Source: Flavobacteriales bacterium (GTDB lineage Bacteria; Bacteroidota; Bacteroidia; Flavobacteriales; PHOS-HE28). Taken from it: a stretch of 43,002 nucleotides of DNA. The stretch spans positions 1-43,002 of the forward strand of contig SSGN01000089.1 in assembly GCA_008016945.1 (NCBI GenBank), written 5' to 3'. Shown piece after piece: positions 9,023 through 16,734 of this stretch. Every line of letters begins with the position of its first letter. The first letter of the stretch is position 1. The notes beneath the pieces were generated by a model, which was not told where the DNA came from, made no database searches, and worked only from the letters and a program-made list of their open reading frames with translations. A program made the position numbers and the translations under genes.

Positions 9023-9960
9023 ATGGCGAACGGAACACGCGTATTGATCACCGGAGGAGCGGGCTTCATCGGTTCAGCCCTCAGCACCCACTTGCAGCAG
9101 GAAGGGTATGAGGTGCATGTACTGGACAACCTCTCGTTCGGCCTTCGACACCTGGCCGCCGTACCCGATGATCGGTTCCACCACGTGGATATCCGCGATC
9201 GGGAAGGGGTGGTGCGCACCCTCACCGCCGTGGCGCCCGAACGTGTGCTGCATTTGGCGGCCGTCCATTTCATCCCCTACTGCAACCAGCATCCGGTGGA
9301 GGCCTCGGAGATCAACATCCTGGGGACCATCAACGTGCTGGATGCGTGTGAGCGGGCGGGCGTGGAACAGGTGTTCGTGGCCAGTACGGCAGCGGTGTAC
9401 CCCATCGCCGATGGCGCCATGAGTGAGACCCACGCCCCGGTCCGATGGACATCTATGGCATCACCAAGCTGGCCACGGAGAAGCTTGTGAGCGAATTCCA
9501 CCTGCGTACGGGGATCGCCACCATCATCGGCCGTTTCTTCAATGCGTTCGGCCCCAACGAGACCAACCCGCATCTGATCCCCGAGATCCAGAAGCAGGTC
9601 TTGGCGGGTGCGCGCACGCTCAAGCTCGGCAACCTCGATCCCAAGCGCGATTTCATCCACACCGAGGACATGAGCCGCGCCATGGGTGCGTTGCTCCGCG
9701 CGCATACCGGAGGGCACGAGGTGTTCAACATCGGCCGGGGAATCGAGTACAGCGTACGCGAGATCGTGGATGCCTTCGCGCGCCAGCTCGGCGAACCGCT
9801 CACCATCGAAGTGGACCCTGCACGGGTCCGCAAGGTGGAGCGCATGCACCTGCTGGCCGACGTGGAGAAGCTCAAACGCGTGACCGGCTGGGAACCCCGC
9901 TGGGGCATCGACGAAGGCGTGGCAACGTTGCTGAAGGAAGAGATCCTGCACCGGGCGTGA
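9023..9960 (+). pseudogene. NAD-dependent sugar epimerase/dehydratase, frameshifted
   Basis: An extended short-chain dehydrogenase for nucleotide-sugars, broken by a one-base shift. The first part (ATG 9023) encodes TRVLITGGAGFIGSAL (NAD-binding Rossmann motif), VLHLAAVHF, and VFVASTAAVYPIADGAMSE with the catalytic Ser region. After the Val codon at 9440-9442 the frame is lost and the reading continues as unrelated residues to a stop at 9490. From 9445 the +1 frame resumes the family at MDIYGITKLATEKL, carrying the YxxxK catalytic pair, then GRFFNAFGPNETNP, to TGA 9958-9960. Restoring one C (GTC-CCG-ATG) would give a continuous protein of about 312 residues. It could be an assembly or homopolymer error, or a true inactivation. 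The 3' end overlaps the next gene by GTGA. Confidence 0.85.
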
Positions 9961-11084
9961 TCCACGTCGCTCTCTGTACCGATGGCGTCTTTCCGCAGGC
10001 GATGGGCGGCATGCAGCGGCATTCGCGCTTGTTGGCCGAGCACCTCGCCGCCACAGGGCGCGTTCGGCTCACGGTGATCCATCCGCATCAGCCGGGCCTC
10101 TTCGACCGTGGGCTCGGGATCGAGGAGGTGGCCATCGCTCCCTTGGATACCGAACGTTTCTATCTGGGCGAGTTATGGAGGTACAGTGGCCGCGTGGCCA
10201 GGGAACTCGACCGTCTGCGACCCGATGTGATCCTGTCCCAAGGGTTCTGTGTGTGGAAGGGCATCGACCGGTTCACCGATCGCCTGATCATGCACCCCCA
10301 CGGGTTGGAGATGTACCAAGGCCTCACCCGCAAGGAACGTTGGCTTGGAACGCCGTTCCGAAAGGCGGTGCGGTACATGGCGCGTCGCAGTGCGGTGGTG
10401 GTCTCGTTGGGTGGCCTGCTCACCGGCATCCTTCAACGGGAAGTACGGAACTCCCGGGCACGGGTCCAGGTGATCCCCAACGCGGTGGATGTGCCGCCCG
10501 CGGTGGCGTACGTACCCGGCAGCACCCCCCTGCGCATGCTCTTCGTGGGCCGCTTCGCCTTCAACAAGGGGCTGGACCTGCTGTTGGCCGTGGCGCGCAG
10601 GCTGGAGCGCGAAGGGCGTGTGGACCAGGTGCGGTTCGAGCTGGCCGGCGACGGTCCGTTGCGCGCTGCGATCCAGGCCGAAGGAGTACCGGCGAACGTG
10701 GTATTGCTCGGACGGGTCGAGGATGAGGAACTGTTCCGCCTTTATTCGGAGTGCGATGCCTTCATCCTGCCAACGCGTTTCGAAGGCATGCCTACCGTGG
10801 TGTTGGAGGCCATGGCCCGCAGCCGACCGATCATCGTAAGCGACGTGGGAGCCACCGCCGAGCTGGTGGATGCCTCTAACGGCCACTTGCTGCCCAGTGG
10901 GGATGCCGATGCCTTGTACGCGGCCGTGGTGGCGTTCATCGGGTCCACAACGGCGCAGCGCCGTGCGATGGGAGAGGCCTCGTACGCGCGCTGTGCGGAG
11001 CGCTTCGCATGGCCCATGGTCACCCAAGGGTTCGTTGAACTGTTCGAGTCCGTGGGCCGACGCCCCGAGCGGATCAGCGGCTGA
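9957..11084 (+). CDS. GT4-family glycosyltransferase
   Basis: A 375-residue GT-B glycosyltransferase. Start taken as GTG 9957, overlapping the epimerase stop (GTGA); the protein then opens with IHVALCTDGVFPQAMGGMQR, the glycine-rich N-terminal loop of GT4. Later motifs are MLFVGRFAFNKGLDLLL and EGMPTVVLEAMARSRPIIV with the E-x7-E pair E276/E284, then VGATAELVDASNGHLLPSG. It is the last gene of the polysaccharide locus. Its final 11 bases overlap tail-to-tail with the converging lectin-like operon on the opposite strand, so there is no room for a spacer or separate terminator. Confidence 0.88.
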   Translation: MIHVALCTDGVFPQAMGGMQRHSRLLAEHLAATGRVRLTVIHPHQPGLFDRGLGIEEVAIAPLDTERFYLGELWRYSGRVARELDRLRPDVILSQGFCVWKGIDRFTDRLIMHPHGLEMYQGLTRKERWLGTPFRKAVRYMARRSAVVVSLGGLLTGILQREVRNSRARVQVIPNAVDVPPAVAYVPGSTPLRMLFVGRFAFNKGLDLLLAVARRLEREGRVDQVRFELAGDGPLRAAIQAEGVPANVVLLGRVEDEELFRLYSECDAFILPTRFEGMPTVVLEAMARSRPIIVSDVGATAELVDASNGHLLPSGDADALYAAVVAFIGSTTAQRRAMGEASYARCAERFAWPMVTQGFVELFESVGRRPERISG

Positions 11085-11847
11085 AACAACAGCGGTATGG
11101 CACCGGAGCGCTGCCGGTGGATAGCCAGGTGCCCGCCGATTCGCAACCGTTCAGACCAGCGATCCGCCCTACGTTGTCCTCGTTGGCCGTGCTGTTGGTC
11201 CATTCCCAACTGTTGGTCATGCCCGAGAGCTGGAGGGCAAGGCTTCGTTGGCAGGCACCGATGAACTCGCCCCAGGTGCACAGCCTTCGGCCCACCGCCG
11301 CACAGGCCAACCCCGATTGGAAATAGTCGCCACTGCCCCGTTCGTTGGGTTCGATGCAGTACAGGTCGTTCACGGCCACCATGCCGCTCGGGCAGTTCCG
11401 CCGTAGGTCGTGGTTGCCGTTCAGTACATGGAACGCACCGTCGCCATACACCACGGAGAGCATGTGGCCCTCGGCCATGGCCGTGCCTACGAGCGGAACG
11501 CCTTCGTGCAACACGGGTAGCGGATCCGCCCCATTCACCGCGATGGCCACCGGCATGTCTTCCGAGGCGGGCACACGGATCACGAGGTAGGTGCCATTGG
11601 CGAGGGTGCCGCCCAAGGCGTCGCTTTCCACCGCCCAAGGAGTGGCCGCTACGGGTGTGGCATAGTGGATCGGACCGCGTTGGGCGATGCCTGCGGTAAG
11701 GGCATCGTTGGGGGCCGTGGATGGTGCGAGACCTTCCACCCGACGTACCGCGCCCTGAAGTTCGATGGGCTTGTCCACAAGGATCTGCGCGTGCAACGGT
11801 AGGGCCACCAGACCCAACATGGAGCAGATGTAGGGGATCGTGTTCAT
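11074..11847 (-). CDS. Secreted tail-fibre/lectin-like paralogue, subtype C (copy 2)
   Basis: A 257-residue exported protein, last of the seven-gene operon. A signal peptide (about residues 1-19, ending LPLHAQ) is followed by an N-terminal region with RRVEGLAPSTAPNDAL, resembling the GLadP...DAV element of phage tail-fibre repeats, and a segment ending DGAFHVLNG. The C-terminal domain carries eight cysteines (NCPSG, YCIEP, ACAA, LCTWGEF, ACQR, GCES, RCC) with SWEWTNSTANEDNVGR, and the protein stops at RCCFSR. The pattern A..C...G.RLCTW.EF..AC resembles FGE/C-type-lectin folds. Closest in-window relative is the gene at 13453-14238. Start ATG overlaps the upstream stop (ATGA). Role unknown; surface binding is an inference. 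Confidence 0.8.
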   Translation of the reverse strand: MNTIPYICSMLGLVALPLHAQILVDKPIELQGAVRRVEGLAPSTAPNDALTAGIAQRGPIHYATPVAATPWAVESDALGGTLANGTYLVIRVPASEDMPVAIAVNGADPLPVLHEGVPLVGTAMAEGHMLSVVYGDGAFHVLNGNHDLRRNCPSGMVAVNDLYCIEPNERGSGDYFQSGLACAAVGRRLCTWGEFIGACQRSLALQLSGMTNSWEWTNSTANEDNVGRIAGLNGCESAGTWLSTGSAPVPYRCCFSR

Positions 11848-12617
11848 CGGGTCTTGAAGCAGCACCGGGTATCGCCGGTGATCAGCGACAGGGCGTTGGC
11901 CGAGCGCTGGCTCTGGCAGGTGTACCTGCCGGCCTGGTTGGCGGAGTGCGTGTGGTTCGAGGCGTCGTCGATCCATTCCCATTCATCGAACAGGCCGTTG
12001 AGCTGCGCTTGAAGCATGGCGCAGCCCGTGGCGTATTCATCCCAGGAACAGAGCTTGCCACCCCGTGCGGCACAATGGTCCACGGCTTGGTAGAACTTGA
12101 GGCCGGGCACGGTATTCACCTCCATGCATAGCGGTCCGGCGATGCGCAAGGTGCCCGGGGGGCATGTCGATGTGCTCGGGTTCAACAGCAACCACGCGCC
12201 ATTGGCGAACAAGAGCTCGGCCACCGCACCCGCGCGTAGGGCAGCGGGTGGGAGGTCCTCGCCATCGGTCCGTAGGAGCGGCCGGGTGGCGTGTCCGGGA
12301 ACGGCGATGGACATGGGGCCTTGGTTCTCCGCAGGAACGAGGCAACGGAGCAGGAGACCATCCGTGAGCGTGTCCAAGGCCGGTGCGATAGCCAGGGTCA
12401 GGATGTTGCCTTGCGCGGTAGCGGTGGCCCAATGTGCGGTGCCTGCGGCGTACACCGAGACCGGGATGGCGGCGGTGCCGGATACCGGTGCGGCCAGCCC
12501 GGAGAGCCGCGCTGTGGGATCACTCGCCGTGAAACGGATGCCCGTTCCGAGGGAGACCTGAGCCCAGATTTCCCATGGAAGGCACAGCGCAACGAGTGGG
12601 GCGATCCAGCGTTTCAT
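11844..12617 (-). CDS. Secreted tail-fibre/lectin-like paralogue, subtype A (copy 2)
   Basis: A 257-residue exported protein with signal peptide (about 1-20, MKRWIAPLVALCLPWEIWAQ). The N-terminal region begins VSLGTGIRFTASD and has ARLSGLAAPVSG, a diverged form of the motif shared by the family. The C-terminal domain has CPPGTLRI, LCMEV, HCAARGGKLCSWDEYATGC, LFDEWEWIDDASNHTHSANQ, a TCQ cysteine and terminal RCCFKTR: eight cysteines, probably disulphide-bonded in the periplasm or outside. Closest relative in the window is 14235-15005, which shares WEWIDD.SNH..SA.Q. Both ends form ATGA overlaps with neighbours, suggesting fixed stoichiometry with the other five paralogues. No type IX sorting domain is visible. 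Confidence 0.8.
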   Translation of the reverse strand: MKRWIAPLVALCLPWEIWAQVSLGTGIRFTASDPTARLSGLAAPVSGTAAIPVSVYAAGTAHWATATAQGNILTLAIAPALDTLTDGLLLRCLVPAENQGPMSIAVPGHATRPLLRTDGEDLPPAALRAGAVAELLFANGAWLLLNPSTSTCPPGTLRIAGPLCMEVNTVPGLKFYQAVDHCAARGGKLCSWDEYATGCAMLQAQLNGLFDEWEWIDDASNHTHSANQAGRYTCQSQRSANALSLITGDTRCCFKTR

Positions 12618-13456
12618 CGGTCGATACAGCAGCGGAAACGTGCCGGTGTGGAGGGGGTGTTCTGTCCTCCGAAATCGCAACCGGAGCCGACGTTCCCCTC
12701 GGCGTCGATCCCGACACCAACGAGCTTGGCTCCATTGCTGTAGTTGGCCGCATGGTCCACCCATTCAGCTTCGAGCACGGTGCCGAAGAACCCTGGCAGC
12801 ACGTGGCATGCTCGGCTCCATTCGCTGAGGGTGCACAACCGCGCGTCCTGCTCCACGCAGGCCGATACCGCGTTGAAGAACGTGGCTGTGGTTCGTGGAT
12901 CGTTCTCGATGCACAAGCCGTGGTGGGGGGAGGAATACCCCGAAGGGCATGGCAGATGGGTGGCGCTCACCAGTTGGAAGTAGGTGCCATCGAAGATCAA
13001 CCGGACGGGAACGCCGGGGCGGAGGTCTCCGGCCCGGAGGGGGGTGTTCTCTTGTTTCACGATGAAACGGGGGCCGAGCCCGTTCAACTCCAATGTGGTG
13101 GCCTCGGTATTGGCCGCAGCCGGTATCACCGTCACCACCATGCCCGCGGTGTATTCCGAAGGCGCCGGTACCAGTTCGCCGATCAAGGCGGTGGTTCCGG
13201 TGACCGTGGCGCGTGCGTAGGCTTGCGTTCGCACCGCATCCACGCTCACCGCATCACCGGCGGCAACGGGGGCTTCCAACCCGATCACTTGCCTGTCGTC
13301 GGGTGCCTGTCCGGTAAGGATGATCGGCCCGGGTAGCTCCCATTGGCCATGTCCGGCGAAAGCAAGGACGAGCAACACGGCGCTGGCGCTCCTCCGGTAC
13401 AACGAGGTGTTTGCCATTCGTCGCCCTCGGAGAGCAGCGCGGCGCATCGGTTTCAT
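12614..13456 (-). CDS. Secreted tail-fibre/lectin-like paralogue, subtype B (copy 2)
   Basis: A 280-residue exported protein. Start set at ATG 13456, which overlaps the preceding stop as ATGA like every other junction; this gives a long basic n-region before the hydrophobic core SASAVLLVLAFAGHGQ. An ATG 14 codons later would give a more ordinary signal peptide. The N-terminal region has RQVIGLEAPVAAGDAVSV and LNGLGPRFIVKQ...FDGTYFQLVS, strongly reminiscent of phage tail-fibre/collar repeats. The C-terminal domain has PCPSG, LCIEN, FFNAVSACVEQDARLCTLSEWSRAC, EWVDHAAN, GCDFGG and terminal RCCIDR. Closest relative is 15002-15796. Function unknown. Confidence 0.8.
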   Translation of the reverse strand: MKPMRRAALRGRRMANTSLYRRSASAVLLVLAFAGHGQWELPGPIILTGQAPDDRQVIGLEAPVAAGDAVSVDAVRTQAYARATVTGTTALIGELVPAPSEYTAGMVVTVIPAAANTEATTLELNGLGPRFIVKQENTPLRAGDLRPGVPVRLIFDGTYFQLVSATHLPCPSGYSSPHHGLCIENDPRTTATFFNAVSACVEQDARLCTLSEWSRACHVLPGFFGTVLEAEWVDHAANYSNGAKLVGVGIDAEGNVGSGCDFGGQNTPSTPARFRCCIDR

Positions 13457-14238
13457 CGCGAGTAGCAGCAGCGGAAAGTGCGGTCGATACTGCCGGTGAT
13501 GAAGGCGTTGCCCGCGCTCAGGCAGCTGCCCACACCCACCACCCGTGCACAGTTGTTCTCGTTGGAGGCATCGCCGGTCCACTCCCATGAACTCGTCGGC
13601 TGGAGCATCCCGATCTCCGTGGCCCGTTGACAGGCGGTGACGAATTCACCCCAATCGCACAAGCGCATGCCCACGTTCCCACAGGTGGTCATCGCCGTGA
13701 ACAGATCGGTGGCGGCATGTTTCTCCGGTTCGATACAGTACGCTTCGTTCACCATCACTGTGCCTTCTATGCACGGACGGCGTGGCCGGATGCTCCCGTT
13801 CATCAGCTGGAACGCGGCGCCGTCCATCACCACCGAGAGGGCGGTCCCGGCCGGGATGTCCTCGCCGTTCACGCGCTCGTTGGGCCTGGCCAGCAGTGCA
13901 TAGGGTCCGTGGCCGTTCACCATCAGGTCCACGTCACCAGCGGTGGGGTTGGGGGCGATGAGCACCAGGTGCGTTCCCGCCGGAGGGGCCGTGTCGAGCG
14001 CATCGAGGTCGATCGTCCAGGTGTTACCCATGGCCGGTGTGGCCAGTCGGAACGAACCTGTGCGTTCCACCTCTGCGGTAAGCACCGCATCCGTGGTGGT
14101 GGCGATATTAAGGCCGGTGAGTTGGCGGTCCTCAGGAGCAGCCCCGGTAAGCACCACGGGCCTTTCGGTGGCCACTTGGGCGTTCACCGCAACGGCGAGA
14201 ACGTTGGTGAGAAGGAAGGTCGGTAGACGCATTTTCAT
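13453..14238 (-). CDS. Secreted tail-fibre/lectin-like paralogue, subtype C (copy 1)
   Basis: A 261-residue exported protein; signal peptide about residues 1-21 (hydrophobic core TFLLTNVLAVAVNAQ). The N-terminal region has RQLTGLNIATTTDAVLTA, then VNGHGPYALL and MDGAAFQLMNG. The C-terminal domain has PCIEG, YCIEPEKH, TCGNVGMRLCDWGEFVTACQR, SSWEWTGDASNENNCARVVG, SCLSAG and terminal RCCYSR. It shares the SWEWT...N.N..R layout and GS...FRCCYSR-like ending with 11074-11847. A ninth cysteine (NNCAR) is specific to this copy. ATGA overlaps join it to both neighbours. Confidence 0.8.
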   Translation of the reverse strand: MKMRLPTFLLTNVLAVAVNAQVATERPVVLTGAAPEDRQLTGLNIATTTDAVLTAEVERTGSFRLATPAMGNTWTIDLDALDTAPPAGTHLVLIAPNPTAGDVDLMVNGHGPYALLARPNERVNGEDIPAGTALSVVMDGAAFQLMNGSIRPRRPCIEGTVMVNEAYCIEPEKHAATDLFTAMTTCGNVGMRLCDWGEFVTACQRATEIGMLQPTSSWEWTGDASNENNCARVVGVGSCLSAGNAFITGSIDRTFRCCYSR

Positions 14239-15005
14239 CGCGGAACGAAGCAGCAACGGGAGTGGCCGAGGGTCACGTTGTTGGGGTTGGCCCACCGCTC
14301 GGCCGTACAGGAGCTCAGTCCCACTTGCACGGCCGAGTTGGCGTGATTGGAAGAATCGTCGATCCACTCCCACGCATCGAGCAGACCGGTGAGCTGGTCC
14401 GCGTATTGGGTGCAAGCGATATAGAACTCATCCCAGCTGCAGAGCCGCCCCCCGAGGTTCGTGCAACGATCGGCAGCCGGGAACCACAGGGTGTTGCCTT
14501 GGTCCGCGCGTTCGATGCACAGCCGTTCACTGATGGCGACCGTACCGGGAGGGCATCCGTGTTCGACCAGGTTGGTGAGGATCCATCCATCACCGGCACG
14601 GACCACTTCCACCACGGCGCCTTGTACGATCTGTCCGCGTGCCGGGTCGAGCCCATCCGGCCTACGCAAGGGAGAGGGCGCCAGTCCCACACAGGCCAGG
14701 GTGGCCGGGCCATGGACAGCGGCCGGAGCCACGAAGCGCAGTACCGTCCCATCACGGTGGTCCGTCAGTGGGGCGGAAGGCTGAAGGGTCACGGCCATGC
14801 CGTTAACCGTAGCCGTGGCCCAGGTGGTGGTGCCGATCAGTGATGCCGATACGGTCACGGCGGCGTCTTGGGACGCTGGTGCACCAAGCCCTTCCACGGC
14901 TCGTTCCGCGTCCTGCCCCGTGAAGTGGATCCGGGTGTCCACGGACACCTGGCCATGGGCCATGGACAGGAGTATCGCCGCGATGCTGGTAAGGAGCGGT
15001 TTCAT
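14235..15005 (-). CDS. Secreted tail-fibre/lectin-like paralogue, subtype A (copy 1)
   Basis: A 256-residue exported protein with signal peptide MKPLLTSIAAILLSMAHGQ. The N-terminal region begins VSVDTRIHFTGQD with RAVEGLGAPASQDAAV. The C-terminal domain shows GCPPGTVAI, LCIER, FPAADRCTNLGGRLCSWDEF, LLDAWEWIDDSSNHANSAVQ, SCTAERWAN and terminal RCCFVPR, eight cysteines in all. It aligns by eye along its whole length with 11844-12617, more closely than with its immediate neighbours, which supports a block duplication. Joined to both neighbours by ATGA overlaps. Confidence 0.8.
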   Translation of the reverse strand: MKPLLTSIAAILLSMAHGQVSVDTRIHFTGQDAERAVEGLGAPASQDAAVTVSASLIGTTTWATATVNGMAVTLQPSAPLTDHRDGTVLRFVAPAAVHGPATLACVGLAPSPLRRPDGLDPARGQIVQGAVVEVVRAGDGWILTNLVEHGCPPGTVAISERLCIERADQGNTLWFPAADRCTNLGGRLCSWDEFYIACTQYADQLTGLLDAWEWIDDSSNHANSAVQVGLSSCTAERWANPNNVTLGHSRCCFVPR

Positions 15006-15796
15006 CGGTTGTAGCAGCAGCGGATCAGGTTCAGGTTAAGGGGAGCGTGTGAGTTGCCATATTCACATGCGATGCCCTGCATGATTTCGGGCCCGTTGTA
15101 TCCTTGTCCCATCACCTTGGCGTCGTTGGGGTTGTTCGCCGCATCCTCCAGCCATTCGTAGGCGACCACCGTGGGTAGGAATACCGGATTCCTACGGCAC
15201 GCGCTGGACCACTCGCCGAAAGTGCATAGGCGACCACCGCGTGCGGTGCAGGTGTTCACGGCATTGTAGTACGTGTCCGTGCCACGGGGCTCCGCATCGA
15301 TGCAGTACAAGGCGCTGCCGGCGATGGTGCCCGCTGGGCACGGTCTTGCATTCCAGTTCAGGACCTGGTACCTGCTGCCATCGAAGATCACCCGACTGGG
15401 GACCCCTACAGGTAGGTCCGCACTATCCACGGCGACCTCGCCCCACTTCACCAATGGGTAGGCTCCGGTGCCACCCAGGTCGAGGCTGGCACCAGCGCTG
15501 TTCGCCGCTTGCGGGATGATGGTGAGTAGCATCCCGGGTACCAAGGTGGTGGGACCAGGTTGCAGCTCACCGACCAGGATGTCCGTGCCCGTGGTGGTGG
15601 TTGTCGTCAACACCTGGCTACGGGCCGCTTCCACGTTCACGGCCGCGTCGAGTTGTACGGGGTCTGCCAGTCCGAGCACTTGGCGGTCCGTGTCTTCGGT
15701 GCCGTTCAGGACCAGCCTTACCGGTAGTTCCAATTGGGCGATCGCGGACCAAGGCGATAGGGCCGTGAGGGCCACGAACAAGAGAGGACGGATCAT
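15002..15796 (-). CDS. Secreted tail-fibre/lectin-like paralogue, subtype B (copy 1)
   Basis: A 264-residue exported protein; signal peptide about residues 1-20 (core LLFVALTALSPWSAIAQ). The N-terminal region carries RQVLGLADPVQLDAAVNV, the clearest tail-fibre-like motif in the family, then TIIPQAANSAGASLDLGG and FDGSRYQVLNW. The C-terminal domain has PCPAGT, YCIDAEPRGTDTYYNAVNTC, GGRLCTFGEWSSAC, EWLEDAANNPNDAK, ACEYG and terminal RCCYNR. Whole-length relative of 12614-13456. It is the first of the six paralogues, directly after the sorting-domain protein (ATGA overlap). Confidence 0.8.
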   Translation of the reverse strand: MIRPLLFVALTALSPWSAIAQLELPVRLVLNGTEDTDRQVLGLADPVQLDAAVNVEAARSQVLTTTTTTGTDILVGELQPGPTTLVPGMLLTIIPQAANSAGASLDLGGTGAYPLVKWGEVAVDSADLPVGVPSRVIFDGSRYQVLNWNARPCPAGTIAGSALYCIDAEPRGTDTYYNAVNTCTARGGRLCTFGEWSSACRRNPVFLPTVVAYEWLEDAANNPNDAKVMGQGYNGPEIMQGIACEYGNSHAPLNLNLIRCCYNR

Positions 15797-16680
15797 TCTT
15801 TGCGCAACTTGATGGTGGTGCGTTGCCCGATACGGAGGAAGTAGGGACCATTTGCCAAACCGCTCAAGTCCATGCTGGCGAAGGTGCTGGACCGTTGGTG
15901 CATGGCCGGGGTCACCAAGCGGCCCAGACCGTCGAATAGGTCAAGCTCCTCCAATGCCGCGCCGTCCTTCACTTGGATGAAGAGAGGGCCGTGGGTCAGG
16001 GTGGGCCAGACCTCCACTCCGTTCCTCGCCACCAAGGATGCCGATGCCGTAGGGGCATCCTGGTCGAAGGCGGTGATGAAGTCCCATGGTGCGGGCAGGG
16101 TGGCGCTCACCGTGTACTGTGCGGCATCGTTGGTGCTTGCGAGCGAAGACCACGGGCCGTCTTCCTGTGTTGACTGATACAGACCGATGGCCGAACCCGA
16201 GAGGCCGTTCAGTTCGGTGGCATCGTAAGAGAGGACCACATCGACAGGTGCCGAACCACCGCCTGGAGCCTCCAACCTGAACCACCGGGCGATGCTCGGG
16301 TCGCCTTCGGGAAAGACCCGTGCCAGGTGTCCGCGGGTCACGGTGATGGGACCGGTGGCGGTGTTGGTGGTGAGGGATAGTCCGAGACCACCGGGAGCGG
16401 TGGCGTTGAAAGGTCCGTCCGTGGCGGTGACAGCCATCTCCACGCCGCTGCCGGAGATCGGGGACCCTACCGGCTCCACCACCACGGCCTGGGTGCCCAG
16501 GTCGATCAGGCCATCGTTGATCAGCGCGCCAGCCGGACCGATGGTGAATTGGAGCGGACCCGTGAACCGTAAGGTTGTGCCCTCCTGCACGTGCATGGTC
16601 CCGTTGGAAAGCGTGGCTTGCTGTGCGAAGGAGGCTGGGGCGGCGGCGAGCAGAGCAAAGAGGAATGGAGCGCGTACCAT
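15793..16680 (-). CDS. Secreted protein with type IX (type A) sorting domain, operon leader
   Basis: A 295-residue protein; ATG 16680 gives the signal peptide MVRAPFLFALLAAAPASFAQ. A beta-rich N-terminal part (TLSNGTMHVQEGTTLRF, INDGLIDLG) resembles the start of many Bacteroidota surface proteins. The last ~85 residues form a T9SS type A C-terminal domain: VWPTLTHGPLFIQV, ELDLFDGLGRLV, MDLSGLANGPYFLRIG and a basic end TIKLRKE. T9SS would carry it across the outer membrane and sort it to the cell surface. It is the first gene of the operon containing six lectin-like paralogues that lack such a domain, so it may be their surface anchor or scaffold (inference). Confidence 0.82.
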   Translation of the reverse strand: MVRAPFLFALLAAAPASFAQQATLSNGTMHVQEGTTLRFTGPLQFTIGPAGALINDGLIDLGTQAVVVEPVGSPISGSGVEMAVTATDGPFNATAPGGLGLSLTTNTATGPITVTRGHLARVFPEGDPSIARWFRLEAPGGGSAPVDVVLSYDATELNGLSGSAIGLYQSTQEDGPWSSLASTNDAAQYTVSATLPAPWDFITAFDQDAPTASASLVARNGVEVWPTLTHGPLFIQVKDGAALEELDLFDGLGRLVTPAMHQRSSTFASMDLSGLANGPYFLRIGQRTTIKLRKE

Positions 16681-16686
16681 ATCGCC

Positions 16687-16694
16687 CAAAGATA
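16687..16694 (-). promoter_or_regulatory. -7 box of the lectin-like operon
   Basis: TATCTTTG on the minus strand is a perfect TAnnTTTG match. Only 6 bases separate it from ATG 16680, implying an almost leaderless mRNA. A TTG (16714-16712, minus) lies 17 bases upstream as a possible -33 element, within the palindrome ATTGCAAT at 16708-16715. Confidence 0.7.
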
Positions 16695-16726
16695 GCCCCA
16701 GCGCCTTATTGCAATGGGGGGATGGT

Positions 16727-16734
16727 TAGTTTTG
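16727..16734 (+). promoter_or_regulatory. -7 box of the CotH/O-antigen ligase cassette
   Basis: TAGTTTTG on the plus strand is a perfect TAnnTTTG match, 18 bases before ATG 16753. It is back-to-back with the minus-strand promoter; the palindrome ATTGCAAT lies between the two boxes and could give both a -33 TTG, though the plus-strand spacing (15) is short. Confidence 0.7.

Noticed and set aside
11074..16694. Prophage or tailocin remnant
   Set aside because: Despite tail-fibre-like motifs, all proteins have Sec signal peptides and no capsid, terminase, sheath, lysis or integrase gene is seen.
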